Positions 26,876 to 34,317 of a stretch of 64,000 nt of DNA are shown in pieces; within the stretch, counting starts at the first letter, position 1, and the number at the start of each line of letters is the position of its first letter. The notes under the pieces are model-generated. The model saw only the letters and a program-made list of their open reading frames with translations, had not been told where the DNA came from and made no database searches. The position numbers and the translations under genes were made by a program. This DNA is from a bacterium (lineage in GTDB: Bacteria; Vulcanimicrobiota; Vulcanimicrobiia; Vulcanimicrobiales; Vulcanimicrobiaceae), in the NCBI GenBank assembly GCA_021794205.1, contig JAJYRH010000007.1, forward strand, positions 32,633 through 96,632, read 5' to 3'.

Positions 26876-27293
26876 ACGCCTCCGCGGCATTGCTGCGGCG
26901 CTCGCGCTCGCCATACTCTCTACCGGCTGCGCGCATCGCGCGCCGTCGAACGCTACCGATTCCGGCGCACTCGTTTCGGCGTACGACGGCGGCGCGATCT
27001 ATCGTCAGCAATGTTCGACCTGTCACGGCGCGCGCGGCGAAGGAGTTGCGGGCGTCGCACCGGGCCTGCGCATCGGCGCCGCCCTCGACACGCGCGCGGC
27101 GCTCCTCGCCGTCGCTTGGGGGAGACGCGCAAACGGTGCGGCGATGCCGGGCTGGTGCGCGGTGTTGAGCGACCGCGAGATCGCCGACGTCGTTGCCTAT
27201 CTTCGGGTCACGTGGGGCGCGCGGCCGCATCCGCCGCGGATCGGTGAGGTCGCTACTGCGTGCCGTCGCCCGGTGCGGCGAGGAGCGCGCTAA
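26868..27293 (+). CDS. Small c-type cytochrome lipoprotein
   Basis: A 141-residue lipoprotein: signal MCKRLRGIAAALALAILSTGC with lipobox LSTGC, then a mono-haem cytochrome c domain with CSTCH and a distal Met candidate in ANGAAMPGWCAVLSD. IADVVAYLRVTWG is the usual C-terminal helix. The GTG at 26868 overlaps the preceding stop. It is probably a periplasmic electron carrier; its partner is unknown. The 3' end overlaps the convergent TPR gene by 41 bp. Confidence 0.87.
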   Translation: MCKRLRGIAAALALAILSTGCAHRAPSNATDSGALVSAYDGGAIYRQQCSTCHGARGEGVAGVAPGLRIGAALDTRAALLAVAWGRRANGAAMPGWCAVLSDREIADVVAYLRVTWGARPHPPRIGEVATACRRPVRRGAR

Positions 27294-28641
27294 CCGCCGC
27301 GCGCACCGCTTCGAATGCGCGCCGCCGCTCCGGTGCGGCACCGACGGGCGGAGCGAAGAGATTCATCGTTGCATTCGCTTCGAAGAGCACGACGCCGCCC
27401 TCGGCATCGATCGTGAAATCGATCCCGCCGTAATCGAGCCCGAGCGTACGACGGATCCGCTCGAGGAGCGCGACGGCGCGTTCGCCGAGCGCTGCATGCA
27501 TGTCGGCGAGAAAGGCAAGTTCCTCGCGATCTTCCGTTCCTTCCCCCGAAAAGTAGTGAACTTTCCACTGCTGCGAGCGTGCGAGATGGATCGGGTAGAG
27601 CCGGTCGCCGACGATGAGCACGCGGTACTTGCGAAAGAATCCGTCGGCCGAACGCGTGTCGAGATATTCGATGGCGAGGAGCGGGTCGCCGGGCAGCGCG
27701 TCGAGCGCCGCGGGGAGATCGTCGCGGCGCTCGACCCGTTCGAAGTGCTCGCCGGTGTGAAATCCCAGCGATCGTAGGAGAATCGGAAAATCGAAGGATG
27801 CCGTCGCCACGCGCTCTCGGCTCATCTCCACCGTGCGCGGCGCGAGCAGCCCTGGGATCGTCGCCATGCGCGCGGCGTTGCGCGCGCGCGAACTCGCGCC
27901 GACCGCGTCGGGGCTGTTGAAAACCCGTTCTCGACGCGTTTCGAGAAAACGTCGGGCCCCGGAGAGCGCCTCGCCGCAGCGCTCGGCATCGCCGATCGCG
28001 TTGAAGATCGCGTGATACGCGCCGATCTGCATCTGCGGTTCGTAAAACTCCGCCACGAGAACGTCGCACGCGAAACGCTCGGCATCGATGATGCGCTCGG
28101 TATCGACGTTTCCGCCGAGCGCGGAGAGCAGCAGGAGCAGCGGCGTTCGCGGCGCGCTCCCACGCGCGGGGGCGCGCCGGATCGGCTGCGCTCCGAAGCC
28201 GATCCGCGCGTGCGCGCGCGCGCGCTCCCAGGCGCCGTCGCGCGCGTGAAGCAGCGCGAGCCCTTGGTGTGCGTCGGCCGATCGCGCATCGATAGCGAGT
28301 GCGGCCTCGTACTGCTCGAGCGCCGCGGCGGCGTCGCCCTCGTCGAGCAGCGCGGCGGCGAGATTCGTGCGCGCGCGCCGATCCTTCGGATGCGATGCAA
28401 CCGCTTGTGCGTATGCGAGCCGTCCGGCTCGCTTGAAACCGCTATAGGTGAGCAAGGTCCCGAGGTTCGTCAGCGCGCCGAGATGCGTCGGGTCAGCGGA
28501 GAGGATCGCAATGTACGCATCGCGGGCGGCCACGCGTTCGCCGGCGGCTTCCAGCGCGCAGGCTTCTTGAAATGCTCGATCCACCGCGCGTGCTTCGAGG
28601 GGCGGCGTTGCTTCGCCCGCGCGAGGACGCCGGTGAAACAT
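27253..28641 (-). CDS. TPR protein fused to an ATP-grasp-like domain
   Basis: A 462-residue protein. Residues about 15-140 are TPR repeats (FQEACALEAAGERVAARDAY, LTNLGTLLTYSGFKRAGRLAY, ALEQYEAALAIDARSADAHQ). The C-terminal 200 residues resemble an ATP-grasp ligase: FFRKYRVLIVGDRLYPIHLA, then LGLDYGGIDFTIDAEGGVVL and FEANATMNL, where the Asp, Glu and Asn would bind Mg-ATP. The ATG at 28641 was chosen because the open frame to 29025 is antisense to the next gene. The substrate is unknown; peptide or amino-acid ligation is possible. Confidence 0.75.
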   Translation of the reverse strand: MFHRRPRAGEATPPLEARAVDRAFQEACALEAAGERVAARDAYIAILSADPTHLGALTNLGTLLTYSGFKRAGRLAYAQAVASHPKDRRARTNLAAALLDEGDAAAALEQYEAALAIDARSADAHQGLALLHARDGAWERARAHARIGFGAQPIRRAPARGSAPRTPLLLLLSALGGNVDTERIIDAERFACDVLVAEFYEPQMQIGAYHAIFNAIGDAERCGEALSGARRFLETRRERVFNSPDAVGASSRARNAARMATIPGLLAPRTVEMSRERVATASFDFPILLRSLGFHTGEHFERVERRDDLPAALDALPGDPLLAIEYLDTRSADGFFRKYRVLIVGDRLYPIHLARSQQWKVHYFSGEGTEDREELAFLADMHAALGERAVALLERIRRTLGLDYGGIDFTIDAEGGVVLFEANATMNLFAPPVGAAPERRRAFEAVRAAVSALLAAPGDGTQ

Positions 28642-28654
28642 CGGCCGACGAATG

Positions 28655-28663
28655 TGGTAGGAT
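28655..28663 (+). promoter_or_regulatory. Extended -10 element before the small exported-protein gene
   Basis: TGGTAGGAT fits the extended -10 pattern TGnTAnnAT and ends 5 nt before the ATG at 28669. No ribosome-binding site fits in the gap, so the message may be leaderless. Confidence 0.45.
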
Positions 28664-28668
28664 GAGCC

Positions 28669-29097
28669 ATGAGTTTTCCGATTGTAGGGCGCGCCCTTAT
28701 CGCCGCGCTTATCGCTTTTCCGGCCGGCGCTTTCGCCGCGAGCCCCGCCCCCGTTGCAACCGCGATGCCGACGCCCGCGCCTACTGCCCTCTCGCCGAAG
28801 CGGCTCGCCTTCGCGCGCTCGCTCTTCACGAATCTGCAGGCAGGAAAGATCGAGAGCGCGCTCTTCGATGCGCGTATGAACCAGTTGCTGGGGCCGGCGG
28901 TGCTGTCGGGCTTGGCGAAGCAGCTCGTACCTTTGGGGAGACCGACGGCGATTCTCGATGCCGCCGACCACACCACGCCGAGCTATCGCGTCACCGATTA
29001 TCTGCTGCGCTTTAGCGCCGGCCATTCATTGATCATGCGGGTCGCGATCGACACGAAGGGTAAAATCGCGGGACTCTTTTTCCCGAACGGCCTCTAA
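28669..29097 (+). CDS. Exported stand-alone domain shared with the next gene's C-terminus
   Basis: A 142-residue exported protein: signal peptide ending ...GAFAASPAP, a Pro/Thr linker, then a domain of about 95 residues (LAFARSLFTNLQAGKIES ... YRVTDYLLRFSAGHSLIMRV). The same pattern closes the adjacent hydrolase (FASFLRGLLVGKQSDAH ... YRAYDYLASFANGHLDLRF), so the two proteins share this module. It resembles small NTF2/DUF3887-like domains of secreted serine hydrolases. It lies 1 nt before the next gene. Confidence 0.75.
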   Translation: MSFPIVGRALIAALIAFPAGAFAASPAPVATAMPTPAPTALSPKRLAFARSLFTNLQAGKIESALFDARMNQLLGPAVLSGLAKQLVPLGRPTAILDAADHTTPSYRVTDYLLRFSAGHSLIMRVAIDTKGKIAGLFFPNGL

Positions 29098-29098
29098 C

Positions 29099-30478
29099 GT
29101 GCATCGCCTCGCAGCGGCGCTCGTCGCGGCGGCAATCGTGCCGCTGGCGCCCTCGTTGCGACAGCTGCAACCGCGCGCCCAGGCGCCGGGATTCGCCGTT
29201 GCGGTCCTGCGAAACGGAAAGATCGTCGATCGCTTCGCCGCAGGCGAGGCCGACCTCGCGCGTTCGCTTCCGGTGACGCCGCAGACGATCTTTCACATCG
29301 GCTCGATTACGAAAACGTTTACCGCAACTGCGGTCATGCAACTCGTGCAAGCGGGGAAGATCGACCTGCACGCATCGGTGACGCGCTATCTTCCGCAGTT
29401 CGTCGCCTGGAAAAATATTTCGATCGCCGAGTTGCTGATGCATCGGAGCGGCATTCCGAACTACCTCGATGCTGCGCTCGCTCGGGGGCGCGTCGCGCAA
29501 CCGACGACGCCGCAGGCGATTCTCGCGGCGATGGCGGCGAGACCGCTCGATTTCGTGCCGGGAACGCATTTCGAGTACAGCAATACGAATTACGTCGCGC
29601 TCGGACTCATCGTCGCCAAGCTTTCCGGAGAGTCGCTTGCCGCCTACGAGCGCCGCGCGATTTTTATCCCGGCGAACATGCACTCAACCTTCGTCGGCAA
29701 CGCGCCCGCGGGGCGCCCGCTCGCGTTGGGCTACAAAACGCGCGAGGGAGCGACCGTGGCGAACCCGGGAGATCCGAGTTGGTATTACGCATGCGGCGAT
29801 ATCCTCTCCACCGTCGGCGATCTCGCGCGCTTCGATCGCGCGTTGATGGACGGAAGGCTGCTCGCACCGGCGACTTTCGCGGAGATGGCGAAGGTCGCGC
29901 GCCCGGCAAGCGGGTTTGGAAATGCACGGTACGGATACGGCGTGATGACCTTCGCGTTCGGCAATCGCACGCTGGTCGGCCACCACGGCGGGCTCCCCGG
30001 GTTCGAGGGCGATAACGAGATGATCCCGCGCGACGGCTTCGCCGTCGTAGCGCTTGGCAATGCCTTCGATTTCGCAACCTCGGGACCCGATAACCTCGTC
30101 TTCGAGCATTATTATCCCAAACAGTTTGCCGCGCTCGTCGTCGCCGCACACGATGCGTCGGGGAAGGCGATTCCCGACCCGAACCCGGCGCTCACGCGTC
30201 GCTTCGCGTCGTTCCTGCGCGGATTACTCGTCGGGAAGCAGAGCGACGCGCATCTCACCCCACAGATGGCCGCCGCGCTCACGCCGACTGCGATCGCGCA
30301 GATCGACGCGCAGGTCTTCACTCGCCTCGGTGCGCTCCGCCGCTTGACATTCCGCGACCGCGCAGTCATCGATGGATATCGTGCCTACGATTATCTCGCG
30401 TCCTTCGCCAACGGGCACCTGGACCTGCGCTTTACGCTCGATAGAAGCGGCGCGCTCGCAGGGTTTACGAAGCAGTAG
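29099..30478 (+). CDS. Exported beta-lactamase-fold serine hydrolase
   Basis: A 459-residue protein of the class C beta-lactamase/esterase family. The catalytic SxxK is SITK in HIGSITKTFTATAV; the Tyr motif is YSNTNYVALG; the third motif is HHGGLPGFEGDN. The C-terminal 100 residues repeat the module of the preceding protein. A signal-like N-terminus starts at GTG 29099. In this family substrates range from D-peptides to esters; beta-lactam resistance should not be assumed. It probably forms a two-gene operon with the upstream small gene. Confidence 0.88.
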   Translation: MHRLAAALVAAAIVPLAPSLRQLQPRAQAPGFAVAVLRNGKIVDRFAAGEADLARSLPVTPQTIFHIGSITKTFTATAVMQLVQAGKIDLHASVTRYLPQFVAWKNISIAELLMHRSGIPNYLDAALARGRVAQPTTPQAILAAMAARPLDFVPGTHFEYSNTNYVALGLIVAKLSGESLAAYERRAIFIPANMHSTFVGNAPAGRPLALGYKTREGATVANPGDPSWYYACGDILSTVGDLARFDRALMDGRLLAPATFAEMAKVARPASGFGNARYGYGVMTFAFGNRTLVGHHGGLPGFEGDNEMIPRDGFAVVALGNAFDFATSGPDNLVFEHYYPKQFAALVVAAHDASGKAIPDPNPALTRRFASFLRGLLVGKQSDAHLTPQMAAALTPTAIAQIDAQVFTRLGALRRLTFRDRAVIDGYRAYDYLASFANGHLDLRFTLDRSGALAGFTKQ

Positions 30479-30510
30479 GGATCGCGCGGCTCCGCACGCT
30501 CGCTCTGCCG

Positions 30511-30539
30511 TTGACAACCCGGCCGCGGCCCTGTAGCAT
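30511..30539 (+). promoter_or_regulatory. Strong promoter of the trp-attenuated aroF gene
   Basis: TTGACA (30511-30516) and TAGCAT (30534-30539) are separated by exactly 17 bp. Transcription would begin near 30546, only 2-3 nt before the leader-peptide ATG at 30549. Confidence 0.8.
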
Positions 30540-30548
30540 ACGCAGCAC

Positions 30549-30614
30549 ATGATGACGCATCGCACGTTCGCGTGGTGGTGGCAACTCTCCGGAGCGCATT
30601 CGCCGGTGAGGTAG
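30549..30614 (+). CDS. Tryptophan attenuation leader peptide (three Trp codons)
   Basis: A 21-residue open frame that starts ATGATG and ends TAG at 30612. Residues 9-11 are three consecutive Trp codons, TGGTGGTGG at 30573-30581; the N-terminus is MMTHRTFA and the C-terminus QLSGAHSPVR. It lies 9 nt after a promoter and is followed by a terminator hairpin and then aroF. This is the standard layout of ribosome-mediated attenuation. It resembles actinobacterial TrpL peptides, which also carry WWW. Low charged Trp-tRNA would stall the ribosome here and allow aroF expression. Confidence 0.85.
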   Translation: MMTHRTFAWWWQLSGAHSPVR

Positions 30615-30676
30615 GTCGTCGTCGCTCCCGTAAGGGATCGTTCGTAGAGACCGTCCGTAGCACCGGACGGTTTTTT
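30603..30676 (+). promoter_or_regulatory. Trp attenuator: antiterminator and terminator
   Basis: The terminator is ACCGTCCG (30650-30657), loop TAGCAC, CGGACGGT (30664-30671), then six T. A competing antiterminator can form from 30603-30618: CCGGTG (30603-30608) pairs with CACCGG (30661-30666), and GGTC downstream pairs with GACC (30649-30652). A ribosome stalled at the Trp codons leaves 30603 onward free. One that reaches the stop at 30612 covers it and favours termination. Confidence 0.8.
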
Positions 30677-30720
30677 GTTTGTATCGAGTCGCGGCGCCGG
30701 AGCGCCAAGGAGAAGAAGTC

Positions 30721-31539
30721 GTGTATCCTCTCGCAGCATTCAACGGGCAACGCAGCGTCGTCGAGGTCGGCGGGGTGCGCTTCGGCGACGGCGGCTTCGT
30801 CGCGATCGGCGGGCCGTGCGCGGTGGAGAGCGAGGAGCAGATCGAGCGCTCCGCCGCGCTTCTCGCGGCGGGGGGCGCGGCGCTGCTTCGCGGGGGCGCC
30901 TATAAACCGCGCACCTCGCCGTACAGCTTCCAAGGGCTCGGCGACGAGGGGGTGCTCCTCATCGAACGGGCTGCGGCTCGCCACGCCCTGCCGACCGTCG
31001 TTGAAGTGCTCGCGGTCGAGGACGTGCCCTTCACCGCCGCGCGCGTCGCGATGCTGCAGATCGGGGCGCGGAACATGCAGAACGTCGCGCTGCTACGTGC
31101 CGCGGCGCGGAGCGGGAAGCCGATCCTGCTGAAGCGCGGCCCCGCGGCGACGCTCGACGAGTTGCTCGCCGCGGCCGAGTATATCTTGATGGAAGGGAAC
31201 GCTCGGGTCGTGCTCTGCGAGCGCGGGCTGCGCGGCTTCGACCGGCACACCCGGAACCTCTTCGATCTCGCGGGCGCGCTCCGGTTACGCGAATTGACCC
31301 ACCTCCCGGTCATCGTCGATCCGAGCCATGCGACCGGGCGCCGCTCCCTGGTCGTGCCGATGGCGCTCGCGGCGGCCGCCGCCGGGCTCGACGGGGCGAT
31401 TCTCGAGGTCCATCCGCAGCCCGATCGAGCGCTCTCGGATGCCGAGCAGGCCCTGGCGCCCGAGGAGTTCGCCGGCTTTACCCGTCGCCTCACCGCGCTG
31501 CGCGAGGCCGTTAAGGAGCCGTTGCCTGCCGGCCGATAA
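30721..31539 (+). CDS. aroF: 3-deoxy-7-phosphoheptulonate (DAHP) synthase, type I-beta
   Basis: First enzyme of the shikimate pathway: joins phosphoenolpyruvate and erythrose 4-phosphate. It has 272 residues. GGPCAVESEEQ, RGGAYKPRTSPYSFQGLG, RNMQN, LLKRGPAAT and IVDPSHATGRR are hallmarks of the AroF/KDSA-like I-beta group. The GTG at 30721 has AAGGAG 8 nt upstream; 14 extra codons to 30679 lie in the leader. There is no ACT or chorismate-mutase domain, so control seems to rest on the Trp attenuator rather than on an added allosteric domain. Confidence 0.96.
   Translation: MYPLAAFNGQRSVVEVGGVRFGDGGFVAIGGPCAVESEEQIERSAALLAAGGAALLRGGAYKPRTSPYSFQGLGDEGVLLIERAAARHALPTVVEVLAVEDVPFTAARVAMLQIGARNMQNVALLRAAARSGKPILLKRGPAATLDELLAAAEYILMEGNARVVLCERGLRGFDRHTRNLFDLAGALRLRELTHLPVIVDPSHATGRRSLVVPMALAAAAAGLDGAILEVHPQPDRALSDAEQALAPEEFAGFTRRLTALREAVKEPLPAGR
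31512..31539 (+). promoter_or_regulatory. Candidate sigma-28 (FliA-type) flagellar promoter
   Basis: GCCGATAA at 31532-31539 is an exact match to the -10 consensus of sigma-28. TAAG lies 16 nt upstream (consensus TAAA, 15 nt). The element overlaps the aroF stop codon and precedes fliK, the first gene of the flagellar run. One mismatch and a spacing one nt too long keep this tentative. Confidence 0.4.
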
Positions 31540-31576
31540 CCCGAACTGGAGTCTACTCGGAAGGAGGTGACAGAAA

Positions 31577-33322
31577 ATAACAACTCCACTCCTCGGCAGC
31601 GGCAGAGCCGCATCCACAGGTGCAATCAGTCTCCAAGCACTGCTTTCATCGCTCGATCTTTCACCGCTTCGCGTCGGCACCGATATGTTCGGTGGTTCCT
31701 TCTCGGCGGCGTTGGAGGCGCGCTTGAAAGCGGCAAAAGCTTCGACACCGAATGACCCCACGGCTGCGCTCACATCGCTTTTCGCAAGCGGTGTATCCCC
31801 TGCCGAATTCATCAACACGCTCTCGATGCAGATCGGGCAAGCAGCTGCAACGGCTGCGAAAGCCTCGCCTGCGACGAGAGATGCAGTAGCGAAGAAGTTC
31901 GCGACTGCCTTTGCCAGCGCGCTCTCTCCACCCGGTACGGCACCACCGACGTCGGCGCAGCAAGAGGCTGCGACCCTCGTGCAACGCTTCACCGGCATCG
32001 TCAACGGATTAGCGCGAGGGCAAACGACAATCGAGGGGCAGAAGAACGAGATCTCGGGTACGCTCTTGGACGCCAAATCGGCGAAAGAACCCCCGGCCCC
32101 AACGACGACCACACCGCCGAACGCGCGTACGCTCGCGATCGATGCGGCTCTTTCGTCGTTGCTCTCGTCGCTCCCGAACCATCGTTCTCCAGGCGCGCTC
32201 GTTCAAGACCTTGCCGTCGCGAGCAAGGGCGTTTCGGATAACGGCGATTCGATCTCCCCGCCTTCCACGTCCGTCGTGCAAACGATGGCTCTCCCCGCTC
32301 CGGACCCGGCAAAGGCACGGCCCGCGCCGAGTACGAGCGCTTCTCCCCCGACGCCGATGACGCTCGCGAATTTTGCAGCGCCTCCCCCGCCGGTACTCCC
32401 GCATGCGGGACCGACGCCGGAGCGCAACCCCTCCGCAAGCGCCCCAAGCGTCCCAACCACCTCGAATGCCGGGCAGAACCTCGATCTGCTCGGGCGTATG
32501 ATCGCCCGTGCAGCGGGTGCCGACGCGACCCTGACTGCGGCGCGAGCCGCCGTCGGCGAACCGTCCTCACCACCGAGCTTCGCATCGGCAACCCTCGCCT
32601 CGGCGGGCCTCGCACCGGCGAGTCTCACCGGCGTTTCGAGCCCAGGCCAACTCGATTCCAACCAGATGCTCCGCTTGACGGCGGCGCTGACGGCGGCGGC
32701 GGAGAGCGGCACGGGTTCGAGCGGTTCGCACCTCTCCTCGGGCTTCGGCTCGCCGAACGGGCGCGATTCGAGTTCATTCGGAAACCAGACGTCGAACGCG
32801 GCGCTCGGGTTTACGCTCCCATCGTTGCACGGGGCAACAAACGCGGCCGCGCCGAGCGTCGCCGCGCCGGCTCCGCAACCGCTCGACGTGCAAGCGCTCG
32901 CCGAGCAAATGATCGCCGGGATGCATATGCGCACCGCCCTCGACGGCAGTTCGCAGATGCAGATCAAACTCGTGCCCGAGCACCTCGGAGAGGTGGCGGT
33001 CAGACTCACGGTCAGCGGTACCAACGTCACTGCAAACGTCGTCGCTCAGAACGCCGACACGCGCACCGCGTTGCTCGCCAACCATCAACAGCTCGCTCGT
33101 AGCCTCGCCGACTCCGGTTTGAAATTAACCGGTTTCTCGGTCGATCTATCGGGCGGCAAACACCAGGATCGCGGTAACGACGGCAAAGGCCCCGGCCTCG
33201 GCCGCAGATTCACGATCCACGAAATCGGTGCACCGGCGGCGCAGCCGACCGACGCACTCGTATCTTCGAACGCGGGGATGCTCTCCGCCGACGGAAATGC
33301 GCTCTATAACTATCTCGCCTAA
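31577..33322 (+). CDS. fliK: Flagellar hook-length control protein FliK
   Basis: A protein of about 545-581 residues rich in Ala, Pro, Ser and Thr. The C-terminal Flg_hook domain is clear (QMQIKLVPEHLGEVAVRL, TALLANHQQLARSLADSGLK). It measures hook length and switches export specificity by way of FlhB. Start: the only canonical ATG is 31685, with no ribosome-binding site. A perfect AAGGAGGTGA (31561-31570) lies upstream, and the fliK frame is open from 31571 with ATA at 31577 at ideal spacing; residues like ISLQALLSSLDLSPL follow. I therefore give the longer form, with the start uncertain. FlgD follows, as usual. Confidence 0.8.
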   Translation: MTTPLLGSGRAASTGAISLQALLSSLDLSPLRVGTDMFGGSFSAALEARLKAAKASTPNDPTAALTSLFASGVSPAEFINTLSMQIGQAAATAAKASPATRDAVAKKFATAFASALSPPGTAPPTSAQQEAATLVQRFTGIVNGLARGQTTIEGQKNEISGTLLDAKSAKEPPAPTTTTPPNARTLAIDAALSSLLSSLPNHRSPGALVQDLAVASKGVSDNGDSISPPSTSVVQTMALPAPDPAKARPAPSTSASPPTPMTLANFAAPPPPVLPHAGPTPERNPSASAPSVPTTSNAGQNLDLLGRMIARAAGADATLTAARAAVGEPSSPPSFASATLASAGLAPASLTGVSSPGQLDSNQMLRLTAALTAAAESGTGSSGSHLSSGFGSPNGRDSSSFGNQTSNAALGFTLPSLHGATNAAAPSVAAPAPQPLDVQALAEQMIAGMHMRTALDGSSQMQIKLVPEHLGEVAVRLTVSGTNVTANVVAQNADTRTALLANHQQLARSLADSGLKLTGFSVDLSGGKHQDRGNDGKGPGLGRRFTIHEIGAPAAQPTDALVSSNAGMLSADGNALYNYLA

Positions 33323-33332
33323 GGAGATAACA

Positions 33333-33815
33333 ATGGCGACACCCGTGAATTCAACGACGTTACCGATTAACTCGTTGATCGCACAGCCCTCGAATCCGGC
33401 GGCGACGAGTAACTCGTCCGACGTCGGCCTGAACACGTTCTTGCAACTACTCACTGCGGAGTTGCAGAACCAAGACCCAACCGCACCGCAGGATCCCACC
33501 GCATCGGTAACGCAGCTCGCGCAGTTCCAAGCGCTCTCGGCGCAGACGAACCTGGCCAGCTCGTTCCAATCCTTCACCTCGAATTTCGGGGTGATGCAAG
33601 CCTCGGCATTGCTGGGCAAAACGGTAACCGCAAACACGGGAGCCGCCGGCACGTCGGGCGGCACCTCGACCGTAACCGGAACCGTCGCTTCGATTACGGT
33701 GCAGAACGGACAACCGTTCTTTACCCTCAACGGTAGCAACGGGCAACCGCTCACCGACAACAACGGCAATCCGTTGCTTTTCTCGACGCAGCAGATCGTC
33801 GGTATCGGAAGCTAA
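33333..33815 (+). CDS. flgD: Flagellar hook-capping scaffold FlgD
   Basis: A 160-residue protein needed to assemble hook subunits. The N-terminal export and capping region is conserved (NTFLQLLTAELQNQDPTAPQDP, TQLAQFQALSAQTNL). The C-terminal part is short and Gly/Thr-rich. The ATG at 33333 has AAGGAG upstream, overlapping the fliK stop; the open frame to 33228 is internal to fliK. Confidence 0.93.
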   Translation: MATPVNSTTLPINSLIAQPSNPAATSNSSDVGLNTFLQLLTAELQNQDPTAPQDPTASVTQLAQFQALSAQTNLASSFQSFTSNFGVMQASALLGKTVTANTGAAGTSGGTSTVTGTVASITVQNGQPFFTLNGSNGQPLTDNNGNPLLFSTQQIVGIGS

Positions 33816-33818
33816 ACG

Positions 33819-34214
33819 ATGGATCCCAAAGAGATCGCCTCGGTTCAACAACCCGGCACGATCCTTCCGGGGCCTGCACCGCGCCCGGTCGGGCGCCCGG
33901 TCGAGATACCCCCAGGCGAGAGTTTTCGCTCGATCCTCGACCGAACCGCAAGCTCCGGCGACGTGCGCTTTTCGGCGCACGCGACCGCGCGTTTGCAATC
34001 GCGCAACATCGCGCTTTCGAATGAAGATGTTGCCAAAATCAACGCGATGACCGACAAAGCTGCGGCAAAGGGGGCGAAGCAATCGCTCTTCCTCCTGCGC
34101 GACGTTGCGATGGTGGTCAGCGTGACCAATCGCACCGTGATCACGGCGGTCGATCGGAATTCGTTAAAAGACAATCTTTTTACGAATATCGATTCGGCGG
34201 CGGTGATCGCATGA
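33819..34214 (+). CDS. Flagellar operon protein, TIGR02530-like
   Basis: A 131-residue protein placed between flgD and the hook gene, as in many Gram-positive flagellar operons. The core matches the TIGR02530 'flagellar operon protein' pattern: FSAHATARLQSRNIALSNEDV, FLLRDVAMVVSVTNRTVITA, then NLFTNIDSAAVI. The N-terminal 40 residues are Pro-rich and likely disordered. The function is not established in any organism I know of; a role in hook assembly is inferred from position. Its stop overlaps a small ORF by ATGA. Confidence 0.82.
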   Translation: MDPKEIASVQQPGTILPGPAPRPVGRPVEIPPGESFRSILDRTASSGDVRFSAHATARLQSRNIALSNEDVAKINAMTDKAAAKGAKQSLFLLRDVAMVVSVTNRTVITAVDRNSLKDNLFTNIDSAAVIA

Positions 34215-34315
34215 ACAACGTTATCACTCATCCGGGGCGGACCGCAGCGCGGAGCCTCGGCCGTGACGCCGATCGAATGACGCGTCACGGGGCTTCCCAA
34301 CTGAGAGGTCAATAA
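34211..34315 (+). CDS. Possible 34-residue small protein between the TIGR02530-like gene and flgE
   Basis: This ORF starts in an ATGA overlap with the preceding stop and ends 2 nt before flgE, so it fills the gap exactly. The product begins MNNVITHPGRTAARS and ends GASQLRGQ: basic, soluble, no recognised motif. The coupling suggests it is translated, possibly only to carry ribosomes to flgE (whose own site, GAGAGGTC, is modest). It may be a chance frame. Confidence 0.35.
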   Translation: MNNVITHPGRTAARSLGRDADRMTRHGASQLRGQ

Positions 34316-34317
34316 AC

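Noticed and set aside
28642..29025. N-terminal extension of the TPR/ATP-grasp protein
   Set aside because: It runs antisense through the neighbouring exported-protein gene and lacks TPR-like content.
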